NCBI GenBank assembly: GCA_003640385.1
Contig: RCAB01000230.1
Span: 1-64,000 of the forward strand
Reading direction: 5' to 3'
Origin: Setaria digitata
Taxonomy: Eukaryota > Nematoda > Chromadorea > Rhabditida > Setariidae
Length of the DNA: 64,000 nt
The translations under genes and the position numbers were made by a program. This document shows positions 1 to 15,000 of the stretch, piece after piece. The notes below the pieces were generated by a model. That model searched no databases. It was not told the DNA's origin and was given only the letters and a program-made list of their open reading frames with translations. Position 1 is the first letter of the stretch; every line of letters begins with the position of its first letter.

Positions 1-184
1 AATCACGAAGGTTTCAGTGATTCTAAACACAAAAAAGCTCGATAGATGGTGAAGAACATGACCGACATTTTCAAGCAGTTAAAAATAGTCATGATTTTTA
101 AGATTTTGGTGCAAAAAAAAAAGGAAATTAAAATTTCGACTTTGATTTCGTTAGATTTCTAAAAACTCAATTTTAGAAACTGAC
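1..184 (-). other. Intron 47 of mua-3, part
   Basis: This follows the donor GTCAGT. AT-rich, with stop codons in all frames and an A-run. No exon or other feature is seen; the next exon lies beyond the window. Confidence 0.7.
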
Positions 185-1039
185 CTCCCCAAGTTCACTG
201 TTGCAAATAGTCGCTCCACATGCTTCACCACGTGGTAGTTTCGGCCTGCATGGATTCAGCTGATCATAATCAGGTGCTACACGAAGTGGTCCACCACCGA
301 TGGCACCATTTGTTCGCTGAATTGATTTTGCTAACTGATCCCATAAATCACAAATATCAGTTGGTGTACCAGTTGGATAAAGTGCAACCGAGAAGTTAAA
401 CAGTAAACCATCGGGCCAAGAACTGAAAAAAAATCACGGAATTGATAAGTCATTTATATGTATGTGTCGTGCACAAGGAGCTAATGTCCAAAGAATGTAG
501 CAACAGCAAATAAACCTAAAAAAAGGAAAGTCGTTATCTTGTTATCAGTGATTATTATCAGTCCATCAATAGTTCGATGAAATATGAGATCTGAAATACA
601 TCAGTATGCAAAATGGATGAGTGAAAAAAAAATACAGCTATATACCTATTAACAGTTTTTGGATGAGTAATATAATTGACATCCGTAGTAACGTAACGTG
701 TTCCATACGTGGTGCTACCCATTGCACGACCAATATCTTTCTCAAACAAATGAGTTATCTCAACATATGGTGCACTATCACTGCTACCGTATTCTGAGCT
801 ATATGATACAGCTTCGGAATTTTTATTGAGAACACGAATCGCGAACGGTATACGGTCAACCGGTTCACAACGATCCTGGAGTTTTGCACGAGCTTCACCT
901 GGACGACACATACATTTAACACCACCAACGCACACTTCATTACGTTTTGTTGCGCAGTAGTTATTACGCCCGCATGGTATACCGTCAATACGTGGAGCAT
1001 CTTGTGGTAGAACTGTTGTAATTTTCTCCTTGTAAAATT
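185..1039 (-). CDS. mua-3: mua-3 exons 46-47: EGF-like module, SEA domain, start of next EGF
   Basis: Exon 46 (646-1039) encodes a short EGF (CGRNNYCATKRNEVCVGG onward), then the first part of a SEA domain (FAIRVLNKNSEAVSYSSEYG). It ends phase 2 at AATAG/GTATAT. Exon 47 (185-422) gives the rest (SSWPDGLLFNFSVALYPTGT). It ends with the start of another EGF (CRPKLPRGEACGATICNSE) at GAG/GTCAGT, phase 0. SEA domains lie near the membrane in glycosylated surface proteins and often self-cleave at G-SVVV-like sites. I see no clear GSVVV here, so cleavage is not predicted. C. elegans MUA-3 has SEA domains close to its transmembrane segment, so the membrane anchor should be encoded just left of the window. 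Confidence 0.85.
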
Positions 1040-4000
1040 CTGTAAGACCAAGCCAATTAATTAACTTAATTAGATAACATAAAGAAAGTGTAGAGTGTTA
1101 GAATTAATGAATTTCCAAAACATCTGTACAGGACTTATAAATTTATTGAAGAAATTTTTTGTTTTTGTAATTACTCAAAGAGAAAGCTACAAATTTGAAT
1201 TCAAAAATTAAATTACCAATGCAAACTCTGCCAGGTTCTTGTGGATTTCGTGAATTATCATAAAAACCAGCTTTGCAATGACATGTATAACCATCATCTA
1301 AATCTTCACAAATTGCAAATTGCTTATCACAGGTGTTATCAGTTGGAAGCAAACATTCGTTAAAATGACATATTCGTCCTGGTTGTCCTGCTGGGGACAT
1401 ATCATGATATGGTTCCTTGCAACGACATTCATAACCACCTTCCAAGTCGATACACTCCGCATGCCGATCACAGTCATTCAGATTCGTTGACTCACATTCG
1501 TTAATTACTATAAATTTTATCATTGATAAAAAAATATAAATGAAATCAAATGTATCATCAGCGACAACATATTTGTTATTTGTCTCCAAATACATAATTT
1601 ACTGTGCTTGAAAATCAGTTAGGTAAAAGAATGAAAAAAACTTTTTTTTTTATCAGTGATACTTATGTGAAACCATTCTAACATTAAAAAATATACTAAT
1701 TAGTAATAAAAAAATAAAAAAAATCATGAAATCTATAAATTTTTTAAAGAATGCTTATCGGACTAATAGAAATCAAACGTTTATATTCCATTTTAGGATG
1801 AAAAAGTTTAACTTGAATCTTGCTTGCTATTTTAGATCGAACTTTTACAAGCTTATTGTTCTAATTAGTTCTAGCCTAGTTAAATGAAGAGAATGCAAAG
1901 TATGATAAATGTAACGAGAAGAAAAATTGAAATCAAGCTGTTCCTTTCCTCTATCTTTTTATGTTTTTCTTTTTTCTTGATTATAATAAGTTAGTTTCCT
2001 TATTACAGTAATTTATGATTCTGTCTTAGCTGTTGTAAATTACCAGTTAGTTAATTGAATTTTATAGTTCTCAGTTCCTCAATGTACTATATATTCCAAG
2101 CAACAGTAGCAGTTGTCAAACCTTTTTAAAGTTAGCAATTTAACGATGAATACACGAAAAGTTGTCTTTTTTCTTCCTCTTTATTCCATACCTATTAATA
2201 AATTCGGCGGCAAAGTTGAATATGTCACATTCTAAACTTCTAACTAAACTTTAGATGTAAACAGTGTGAATTGTTTTGCATTATTTTTATATTTCGCCAA
2301 AAATATTTACATTTCTTTCTGCTGTTAAAATTCATTCGAAAACTTACTGTAAATGCATGTAGTACCGGGATGTTTCGGATCACCATCATGATATCCATCA
2401 CGACATCGACATTCATAACCATCCGGTTTATCAATGCAGTCTGCGAATCTTGAGCAGTTATTCAGCGATGGATTGCGACATTCGTTCACTTGCTGGAAGC
2501 ATTTACGTCCTGGTCTACTGGGATTCGGAGATCGATCTTCAGAATTTAACGGACAACGACAAGTGTAACCATCTGGTAAGTCTTGGCATACAGCTATTGG
2601 ATCACAATCATTCAATGAGCGATCCAAACATTCATTCATCTAAAAATATTAATGGAAAATTTCTGTTGCAAATGTTTTTATTTTCAAATAGACTAAAATA
2701 TAAAGTGGCAGAACTTTATGCAAAATGATCCATTCAAGCTTAGAGTAGCCTCTTTTGTGTTGTCCTAATCATAATTTTCATAATTATACAATTATAATTA
2801 TGACTAGAACAAAACGTGCATTGAAACCAAGCATGTAAATATGAAGAATAATTAACAGATATATGAGAAGGAAAATTTACTATCACCCGCATAGGTGGAA
2901 TAATTTAAATGATTTTGAGCAAGTAAAATTACAAGTTTAAATTTGGCAAAGACTTAATTTATTTAATTGAAACGATTAGCACTTGATCAAAAATGATAAG
3001 CAAACCTGCTCAACGCAAATTCGTCCAGGTCGACTTGTCTTATCCGGTGATTGATCAATGTAACCATCTCGACAACGACATGTATACTTATCATCATTTT
3101 GGGTTTCACTACAAATAGCAGCTGGATGACAATCATTTTGACTTGGATCTAAGCAAATTGGTTCGGTAAGAATACAAACACGGCCTGGTTTGTTCCGAGT
3201 ATCCGGTGAACGATCCACATATCCTTGTAAGCATTCGCAGGTATATGATTGTTTTCCTGTTGCACGACATGTCCCAGCCGGATGACAATCATTAAGGAGT
3301 GGATCCTGGCATGGATGTCCTGTAATTTATTAATTTCAAGTTGCGAAATAAAATAATGAGGGGAAGGAAAGCACTTAAGTCCAATATTTGATATACTCAA
3401 TTTTATTTTTCAGTAATTTTATGGCGATTTGAAAATTAATTAATAAAGTTTTTTTCTTAAGTAATAGATACCTTATCCAGAAAGGTGATGATATCACAAG
3501 TGCTTTTAACCGAATTTAATTTATGTCAATTTATGTATTTTACAATCATACTTGGTGGGGGGGTAGTCGGAGCCGGTGGTTCACAAACATATCCACTTTG
3601 TGTTCCGTCAGGTGAGCGATCAACATATCCATGAGCACATTCGCAACGATAACCTTTTGGTTCATCATAGCAAATCGCGTTACGTGAACAGTTATTAAGA
3701 CGTGGATCTCGACATGCACTATCTGATAAGAATGTTAACACATAATAGAAAATATTAAGTTGAAAAGAAAATGAAAGATAGTTTCGAAAAGTTGATTGGA
3801 ATATGTATAAATGTATGACTAAGTGTAAATAAATAAATAAATAGTAAATAAAAGTGCAAATAAACTCTTAAATAAATAAATATACACACATATATATGCA
3901 TAATTCCTTCCTCCTTCATACGTACTAGATGTGAAAAATAATTTACTTCTAACGCAAATTCGACCCTTTTTTCCGGATGGTGATTGATCGAGATAACCTT

Positions 4001-7000
4001 GTATACAGGTACATTCATATTCATTACCACCCAAAGGTTCACATACAGCTGCTGAGCTACATTCATGATTTGGTGGACAAACTTCTGAAACTTTTCATTT
4101 TCATTACAAACACTAAAATTAACTGTTTTAGGAAAAATTCAAAACAAGGTCCAAATTTTTTTATATTTTTTGTAATATAAAAGGCTTTTTTTGTTATACA
4201 GCTTACCTGGTGTACCACATACTCGTCCTGGTTGTGTAAGTAAATTAGGTGATCGGTCAATGAATCCATCTTTACATTCACAAGTATAACCTTCTTCGAG
4301 ATCACGACATTCCGCTTGAACACTACACGTGTGTCTTTTCGTTGCACATTCATCAACGAGCTATAAACGCATATGATCAAATTATTTCAAATATCCNGAA
4401 ATATCCTCCAATTTATTAATTATGCATTACTTTTAAGACAAATTAAATTATTCAAAATTTTTAGGAAATTTAAAGCCCAAGAGACTCCATACTTTTTAAC
4501 ATTGTTAAATGAAAATTTTGGAAGATTGTAAATTATTAATCATTAACAAGAAAAATTGCATTTCATCAGTTTGCTCATCTCAGTGACTTTTAAAATTTAA
4601 TTTACGAAATATATCACAATCATTGATATACCTCCACGCATACACGACCTGGTCGATTAAGACGATTTGGGGATCGATCCGTGAATCCGTGAGCACATTC
4701 ACATGTGAATGATTGCTCGTTATCACGGCAGATTGCATTTGGATCACAATCATGCCTACCAGTTAAGCATTCATTTTCAACTAGAATTTAAAAAAGTTTT
4801 GTAAATTTCGATAAATATGAGCAAATATAATCAAATTCTAGCGCATATTATTTCTTCATAAGAAAACGAATTAAAGAAATATGAATTAAGTTGCGATAGT
4901 ATTGCCGCATTCGTTAATTTAATACGCTCATTTTTTGATTTTGAATTTTGGAGGTTAATTTGTCGATTTTTATCTTCTCATCAACAAATGACACTTTTAT
5001 TGATAAAATTCTATTATTGGAAATGCAACTAAATGCAACTTACAGACAAGACATACACGACCCGGAAAAGCCGGATTTGGAGAGATATCCTTCGAATCAG
5101 CTGGACATTCACATTGGTAAGAATCAGTGGTATCGGTACATTTTGCCGTCTTATCACAATCGTTTAATTTAGGATCAGAGCATCTTTAAGATAAGGAATT
5201 GATCACACGCCTAACAGCAGTGTGGTATCATATTCATTATATACTGAACATTGCACAAAATTACATTTTGTTTTTCAAATTTTAAAATTCAATGTAAGCA
5301 ACAAAATGTTAAATTTCAGCGCAAACAACGAAACTAAAAAAACGTACTCATTGATAAGTATACGACATGCACGACCACGGAATGTTGGTGATGGTGATAC
5401 ATCCAGAAAGCCATCTTTACATTCGCAGCGATAACCGTCTTCTTCATCGATACATTTTGCATTCTTATCACAGCTATATTAAATGAAATCATATTAAAAA
5501 TTACAAAAAAAGTTGAGGGATTTTCTTTAAATCGCAATAAATTGCATTGATATTGAATTAAAAAGAATTAGCATACCTATTAAGCTCTGCTCTCGCGCAT
5601 TCGTCGATCATCTTCTTGCATAATCTTCCAGGACGTTCCGGCTTCCGGTCCATGTAACCTTGATTACACTGACATTCATAACCGTCCTCTTTATCGACAC
5701 ATACTGCATTCTGATGGCAATCATTCAAATGTGGCAATTTACATTCATCAATATCTGGAAATAAACAGACAATCTCACATTAATGTTATTAGATCACCTA
5801 TCCCAGAAATGATGTCTTTTAAATTTCTAAAAAAATAAAAACTTTTAAATTTCCGACTAATCGATAATGAATCATTTGAACGAGATTAAGAAAATATTCA
5901 CCATCAATAATTATATGCGAATAATTTTATCACTCCACAAACTGACAGGTAAAAATTTTGACAAATGGAGGCTTAACGTGATTGAGGAAAGAGTTCTGAA
6001 GAGGTAAAATTTGAGCAATTAATCTGCAACTGTAAGGCTTCAATTATTTCAGAGGAATGAAAGCATACATGGCTGACAAATACGTCCTGGCTTATTAGCC
6101 GCTGAAATATCCTTGAAGCCTTGTTTGCAACGACATGTATACGAAGTTGGTTCGTCGATGCAGTCAGCACTTGGATGACAATCATTTAATTGCGGGAATT
6201 CACATTCATTAATAACTGTGCATGACTTTGTAGCCTCATCACGACTATAGTTTATTGGACATACACATTTCGGTTGGCCATTTATTAAACGGCAGACCTT
6301 TAAAAAAAATCTTGAAATTAGTAAATTAAATTTTGATTTATTGCCGTAAGAATGAAAAAATGTGTTTATCATTTATTCTTATTGATAATGGCAATTATTA
6401 CTGAACGCCAGGTTTTGTCACTATTAATTTAATTGAAGTATATTATTCATAAGGTGAATGATATAAAGTAATAAATTGAAAATTTATAAAATTCAATATT
6501 TGAATCAAAAAAGTTTCCGCTTTTTGACTTGAAAACAACAGTCATCAAATAATTTTGACAGTAATTTAATATGATTAAAAAATAATTGATTAAAATTCTG
6601 GAGTAACTCAAATTTAAAATTAGATACACTGAGACTCACTTCATTGAGTTCTTGCTTACATGATGATGCACTTGCATCGATACGACATTCCGGTGGCGGT
6701 AAAGTCGGCCGCGGAACGCATAGACGTCCTGGTAACGAAACTCGATTCGGACTTTGATCGATGAATTCCGGTTTGCAATGACAGGTATAACTTTGAGGCA
6801 AATCTTGACATACTGCATTCTCATGGCAGTCATGTTTCCCGAGACGACACTCGTCAATTAATGCCGGTCGACACAGCCGACCGGGACGATTAGCCGAATC
6901 CGGCGATTCATCCACAAAATCATCTCGACATTTGCAGACGAATGATTCGGCTGTATCAATACAATCTGCATTCGGCGAGCAATCGTGGCGATTTTCTTTG

Positions 7001-10000
7001 CATTCATTGATTCCTGAATCATTTCCGTTTTACATATTCAGCAACTGATTCCAAACCATTTATCAGTAAATAAAGAGAAACAACCTTTGAAATGGTTTTC
7101 TGTGCAGAACTTACTCAGTAAGCAGCGTCTTCCTGGTTTACGGGCAATATCCGGTGATACATCGATGTAGCCAGTTGGACAAGCACATTCATAGGAATCT
7201 TCTGTATCTGTACATATTGCTTCCAGCGAGCAATCATTCTGTCCAGTTTGACATTCATCAACAACTAAAATGTTCCCAGACAATGCGAAGACGAATAGAA
7301 ATCTTCCGGAAATTCAATTTCATTATTAAAAACTTGCTCAAAATTTCTTGCGTGGATTTATTTTCCACTGAAATGATCAATCGGTTATAAAAAGGAAATC
7401 TGACGTCGTTTGCATTTACGGCCAGGCCGATTCTGACGATCGAATGACACATCCAAATAGTTGATAGCACAACGACATGTGTAAGAATCCGGCGTATCCT
7501 CACAGATTCCACCATCTCGGGCACAATCGTCAGTTTTCTTTGCGCATTCATTTTCCACTGGAATGTTCATTTTGCGCCATTTGATAACTATGTGCAACCA
7601 TGGAACACTCATTAAACAATTCAAAATAACCTAAATTCGACTTACGTGGTTTACAAAGTCGTCCAGGTTTGGAGGTAATATTTGGCGAAATATCCAGGAA
7701 ACCTTGTCGACAGCGACATAAATAGCCTTCATCGGTATCGGTACAGATGGCACGATCCGGTGAATCGCAGTCATTTAATGTCGGATTATCGCATTCCGGA
7801 ATCACTAAAATCATTATATTTTAAATTACCATAAAATTTGAAAAAGGTGTTTAATTTCAACTTTTTCACCAAAAGATCAAAATTTTTTAAACTTTTTCTC
7901 TTCAGGAAAAAAGAACAGAGGGAAATTCAGACATACATGGAATGCACACTCTTCCTGGTCGATTTGGATCCGGACTCTTATCACGATAACCAGATGGACA
8001 AGCGCAAACATAATCGTTACCGCCATGCTCAATACATCGCGCATTCCGATCGCAATCATTGTTGCCTTGTATACACCGATCGTTATGCTTCTCTAAAATT
8101 TAGAAACATTCAAAACACTCAAATCTCAATAAATAAAAGTACCATGTTTTTTAGACTATTCTTTTTTTGTTTAACTATTAATCTGTCTACAAATTTATCT
8201 TTAGCAAGGGAATTAATCGCATTAATGGAATTAATTGCAATAATTAACAACACCTATCCTATTTAAACTTTTCTCAATGTTTTTTTTTTTGAAATGAACT
8301 TTCTCGAAAATAACCTTTCTGACAATTTCTTCCCGGATTTCGAAGTTCATCTAAGTCGATATAGCCAGTTTTGCAGATGCATTTATAAGAATCAGCCGTA
8401 TCAATACACATTGCATTCTTATCGCATGTGTTGAGGGAAGGATTCTGACATTCATTCACAACTTCCTTACAGACAATACCACCAAAGCTTTAAAAAGCAT
8501 AATAGTAATATAAAGAACAAGCTGCTTTACTACATAGTGATCTTGAAATCAATCCCTATACTGTATACCAATCTTGAAATCAATCAATATTGCTATTTAC
8601 CAAACACAAAAAACTTTTTATATTGATCAGTTAAAGTTAGCAGGAAAGATTTGAGAGTTAGAATTAAAAAAAAATTATGATAAATACCTCTGAGGATTTG
8701 GCGAGAAATCGATGAATCCTGGCTTACAACGACAAATATATCCTTGTACCGTATCAGTACAAATGGCATTCGGTGAACATTTATGTGTACCATCTTTGCA
8801 TTCATCTCTTTCAGCTACACAAACACGCCCTGGTTTATTAACAGCATCCGGACTTTGATCCAGGAAACCGTTCCGGCAAGCACATAAGTATCCTTCATCA
8901 GTATCAATACAACGAGCATTTTTGTCGCAATCATCAGCACCCGAAGCGCATTCATCCTGCACTGCAATTGAAGGACATGATGTTAAAATTATCATTTTCA
9001 TTGAAGAGGAAAGAGGGCCATGTTCCGTCCAAATGCCGCTACTTTCATTTTTTTCGAGCAAGACCTGTTCAAAAGCAAATATTTACGCATTTCACAAATA
9101 GATCCACATTTACTTCTTACCAAGCAATAATTTGTCTCCGGAACCAAACTTACAGCAAATTCCCGTAACGAGATGACGTTTTTCACCCGAAGCACATTCA
9201 CATAAATGATAACGTCCGCTTGAATGTGGCACACATTTTTCACGTTTACGTATATCGCAAGGATTTGGTGAGGCTGGATCACATGAGCCTGGTACGGAAC
9301 ATTCGCCACTGTGCAAGTTACGTTCATAGCCGAAAATGCATTGACACTGCAAGACTACAACGGTTTTCGCGAAGATCTGACTTAAAAAAATGTTTCTCAA
9401 TTTTTACTGATAATTGAAAAATATTTCGAATGAGACAGGTCTGTCTTCTCCCCTCGATCACAGCAAAATTGACATACAAAAATTTTGATCTGTGACCTTT
9501 ATTCCTATGGCAAATTTTCCAGCATTTCAAAAAAGTAATTTGAATTTGAATTTTCTCACGTGATAATCACGTGTAGCTCCACGCACGCATTCTTCGTTTG
9601 CTCCACAAATTACACCTCCATTACGGCAATCAGCATCCTGAGACGATAGCACGGTTGGTACCTTCTGTTGTCTTGCAATTAAATCAGCTTCATGAGCAGC
9701 AGTCACTGAAATTATTCTTCTTTATTGAATTTCGAATCAGAAATAAAACTTTTCAAATCAGGGCAAAGTTTATGCTTTTTCATAATTAGTTTTGAAAATA
9801 TAACTTACTGCAAATTCCGGATCGTTGGTCACGTAAATAGCCCTTTGGACAAACACAAAGATGATTTGAAAACGGTGCAACCATGCATACTTCCGGATGC
9901 GGACATGATGTTGGCAAATCCGGATTACACTGATTACCACCGCAACGCCGAGTGCCTGGGTGCCGTTGAAATCCTTCTGGACAAACACATTGCGTACTGC

Positions 10001-11981
10001 CATTAGTCTTAAAAATTAAAACTTGATGATTTCAGTTTCTAAGAAAAATTCAAGCTTAAATAAATAATAAAGTGTAAAATTGAACCTGTATACAAATTTC
10101 ATTTAGGGCACGATCACAGCCTGTTTGTGTTGACGGATTACATCCACCTGCTGGACGTGGTTTTGGTTCCGGTGATGGACAAGCTGCTTTCTGGATTAGC
10201 GATCGCAACCGTGTATCCAGATCTTTGAATTTGTCAACATGAAACCAGCGTGCAGGTGAGCCAGCTATCGCTTCCAATTCTGGTCCCAGTACGTGATCAG
10301 TTACACCTACCGAAAACATGTTAATATGCGAATTACGAGCATTTAGAGCAGGTTCTGTTACGTTATCCTGACTACGTCCATCAGTAATCACGATAGCTAC
10401 ACGTGCCACATCATCGGCATGCTTGCGTGCTCCACGTCGCTCCGAGAATCCTTCCAATACCATATGCTGAATTGCAGCACCAGTCCTACAAATATGAAAT
10501 TTTTAACAAAAAAGAAAAGTGTGAACGAAACATAAAATTTGATTCTAGAAAAAATAAGTAAGCAATAAATTAAAAAATAATTTTTCAATAAAAATACAAA
10601 AATGGAAATTTTAAATTTATTGCTAACCTTGTAAGGCCTGTTAGATATTGAATTTGTGAAATGACATTGATGACGGATTCTTTATCAGTATATTGACTTA
10701 AATCAAATTCATGCCTAATTTGATCGGAATATTGTATCAAACCAACACGTGTATTATTCAGGCCAATATCAAAGAGCTCCACAAACTCCTTTATAAATCG
10801 CAATACCTATTAAAATATATTTCATAAATTCTTATTTAAGTTAGTGTCTTCATAAAGTGTTAACGGTGATCATTTGCTGCTAACTTTTCTTCTTATTTGA
10901 ACTTAAATAGTTTTCAATCATTTTCTCAATACAGAAAGTGAAAATTAATCAGCAGGAAGTATGAGCGAAATTAAGTGACCATAAATTTTGCATTTTTTGG
11001 AATTAAATTTTCTAAATAATTATTACTTCATTTTTAAAAACATAAGAGCCAATTGATCCGGAGCCATCAATCAGAAACATGAGATCAGTTTTTTGTTTCG
11101 GACAAGTTGTTTCCACCGTACATACTCGTCCAGGTTGTAAGTTTGCACTCGACGAAACATCCACAAATCCAGCATAGCACTGACAGGTGTAAGAATCAGG
11201 TGTATCAATGCAATCAGCATTTTCATCACAGGTATGCAAAGTTCGGTCAGCACATTCATTACTAGCTAAAAAGAAAATATATTATAAACTGAAAGAAGGA
11301 GAAAAATTCCGACGTAAATTAGTAATAGGATTAATCAAGAATCAGTTTATAATCCTTTTTGAGTAAGAAGTAAGATAAATAACATTTTGAAGTAAAGGTC
11401 AATACATAATATTTATTTTCCAGTTAAGAAGTGAGACAATAATACGTTCCGGTTTACAGGATTCTGAATGCCTCCATTTACCAATGTTCGAGATTATTTA
11501 CATGTAGATGATTCAGTGAAAATCATGAAATGGTCGTTTCTTTTTTTTTCAGTTATTTTATGAAATAGCTATTTTTCATTTTAATAAACTTGCCATCTAG
11601 CAACTTGATAGGCATATTGTTGTAATTAGAGCTATCAAAATGCAAATTTAACAACGCCATTTATCGCATCTTCTCTACTTCACTTAGCTACCTACTGCTT
11701 ATTTTTTCTTCTTAAGCTTTTCAAAATGCCAACCATTGCTGCAGCGTCGTCCAGGTGCAAGATGAAATTGTGACGAAGTGTCAACGAAGCCATCATTACA
11801 AACACACATATACCCATCGGTTGCATCGATACATGTCGCATATGACGAGCAGTTGTGAATTCCAGTAGCACATTCATTGATCACTTAAGTAATTAAAAAC
11901 GATCATGATTTCTCTTAGAGGATTTTAGGTTTCGCAGATTTATCAAAATAAAACATTATGATCGTTGAATAAAAAAAAAAN

Positions 11982-12017
<36 letters not shown>

Positions 12018-15000
12018 AATAAGTAAACAAAAAGAAAGAAAGGAAGCAAGGAAATTTTACATTTTGACGAAGTGTCAACGAGACCATCATAATGTTAAAA
12101 GTTTGCAACTTAAAACTTCCAAATTGAAGCTGTCGATAAATAAAGAAAAATATAAATGAATAAATACGAATGGAGCGGAAAATTTTGAATTTTTACTATA
12201 ATTGAAACATTTTGAATGTCTTTACATTATTTTATGAGAAAAGAAAGAAAACAAATCCATACATTCTTTGCAAACTCTGCCTGGTTTCCCTTCCGGATCC
12301 GGCGAGATGTCAATAAATCCAGGACGGCATTGACATATGTACGAATCAAATGCATTAGCACAAACTGCATTTTTATCGCAATCATTTACACCAACACAAG
12401 CAGCATAGACTAAAATTACCGAAGTTAGGTTAGTTATAATTAAATCAGATAATAATCGGGCCGACTCAAATGCTGGATTACAATTAAATGAATTAGTGAA
12501 TATATGGAAAAATGCAAATTCCCGGCATGGTATGGCTACTTTTCTTTTTCATTTAATTAAAACAAACAAATCAGATCAGTCTATTTGAAGTATTTTTATT
12601 TCGTCGAAAAAGGAAGAAAAAAATGATTGGAAAAATTAATTAATTGAGAAAGTAGTCAGTTTATTTTTTTATTTCATAGAATTTTGCAATAAAATTCATT
12701 ATTATTATTATTATTGTTATTATTATTTATTTATCCATTTATTTATTTATTATTATTATTTAATACTTAGTAATACGATTATTGTCTACCTAACAGCTAC
12801 TCTGTACAAATTGACTTTAAATTCTATTTTAATTCTAGTATAAAATGACAATAAAACTTACACCGACAGGTATTATCCGTGAATCTGAAAGCATTTTCGA
12901 CGCATTCACAAACAAACTGACCACGTGCCTTACGATCGGAACATACTTCATTGGTACCACATTGTGGTTTGTCAGGATTGCAACTAACTAGACTACTTTT
13001 GGAAACTTTGCTGTCACGATGTTTTTCTTGCTTAGGCTTTCGACATACTCGGCCAGGATAATGGGTAATATTATGTGAAGCATCAACGAAACCTTGACGA
13101 CATGTACAAATATATCTAAAAAAAGAAAAAGAAAAATTGAAGCTAATTAAAATTTTTAGTTTTAATCTCATTTTTTAAAATTCTATAAATTTATTTAAAT
13201 CATCAATATATTTGAAAAAAAAAAAAAAAAAATTGCTCATTGAAACATATTAAACAGTTTTATTTTGATCACATTCTGGAATGTTTCTTATAGATACTGT
13301 CACATACCTTCATACTGATTGTCCTGTTTCATTATTTTACCCTTTTTAATTGATAAATTTAAAAAAAAAACAATTAAATAAGTTGAAATTTAAAGGAAGG
13401 AAGTCTGTACCCTTCTTTAGCATCTTCACAAATGGCATTTTCCGAGCAGTCGTTCAACGACTCATCCAAACATTCATTTACAGCTTCGACACAACGTCGA
13501 CCAGGTAAGCGTTCAAATGAACTCGAGATATCGGCGTAACCAGGACGACAACTAGAGGTGTTTAATTACTTCATTTACAACCATTTTTTGTTTAAATTAT
13601 GCCTGTCATTTACAAATATTGTTAGCAAACATCTTCTCCGTGCAATTAAGCCTTCCATGACAAAAAGAAACTTTTTCCAAAATTTATCTCATAATGAAAT
13701 CGAAAATTTAAAAAAAAATTTAATTTAATGCATACTTGCAAGTGTATTCTTCATCCGTATCGATACAAACAGCATTAGGGTCACAGTCAACGTGATATTT
13801 TTGCGGTTCAGCGCATTCATTTACTCGAGCACGACAAATGCGCCCCGGCGTTTCTGGTGATATATCTGCGAAACCATTTTTACATCGACAAATATAACCA
13901 TCAGCCTATAATTATTTAAACTTAGTTGATAAAAGTTGTCACTTGAAGGATTATTAATTAATAATTTTAGTTATTTTTCATTTTTGAATGACATTGACAC
14001 TGTAACTTACTTGGTCAATACAATCCGCATCTGCAGCACAATCGTTTAGACGTTGATCGTCACACTCATTAATTACTAAGCATCGACCGTCCGGTAGACG
14101 ACCGTATCCGGTTGCACATTGGCATTTATAAGTACCATTGACAAATAGACATACTTCTTTCTTCTTTGCATCACAACTCAACGGATCGTTAACGTCACAT
14201 TCTGGTGGTTCCGGAATAATTGCTACAAAAAAGACAATTTTTCTTCTTTCAATTAATATTCATCTAGTTAATCAACGGTGTCTCCTAGAAAAGTTATAGA
14301 TTTTTTCCTGGTGCATCATTTTTTCAGGAAATTAAAATCATAAATGAGAATGAGTTTTTTGTATTTTATCATTAGAAATTGATCAAAGTTAATCTATTGA
14401 ACAAGATATTAGAGTATTTTAAAATTAAATGAAATTTTCAATGAGCTCAAATAATTTTATTCTCTGCCAGCCCAAATCCATTAATTGCAAATCTAACCTT
14501 TGACACAAACTCTCCCGGGACGGTTGATAGGATCCGGACTTTCATCACGAAATCCATCACGACATCGACAGGTAAACAAATCAGCAGTATCAATACAGGA
14601 TGCAGAAGATGAACAGTCATGCTTACCGGTCACACACTCGTTTATTACCCTGGAAGAGGAACGAATCACATTACTCCGGACTAGTAATACTTTTGTTCCG
14701 TATAATGTCAAGTAATATTACAAAAACTTTCGTTTGCTATTTAAAATAACGATTTAATTAATATTTATATAAATGAATTTATTCAACTATTAATAAGCAG
14801 AGAGATAAACAACTGAATTTGATCTTTTCAATTAAATAAATCCTTTTCTTCTTTTTTCTTCAGTGCTGAAAATGTTTCAATTAAATGAAATCTAACACCG
14901 GATTTTGATAATTCATGCATATTTTAATTAACAATTTACGGTTTTAAGACAAAAACAGTATTTTTGAAATTGGCTAAATTTTACTTCCTGCAAACATGTC

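Noticed and set aside
7838..8266. 142-codon plus-strand frame
   Set aside because: It is antisense to the EGF exon 7937-8092, which has a full cysteine ladder and good splice sites.
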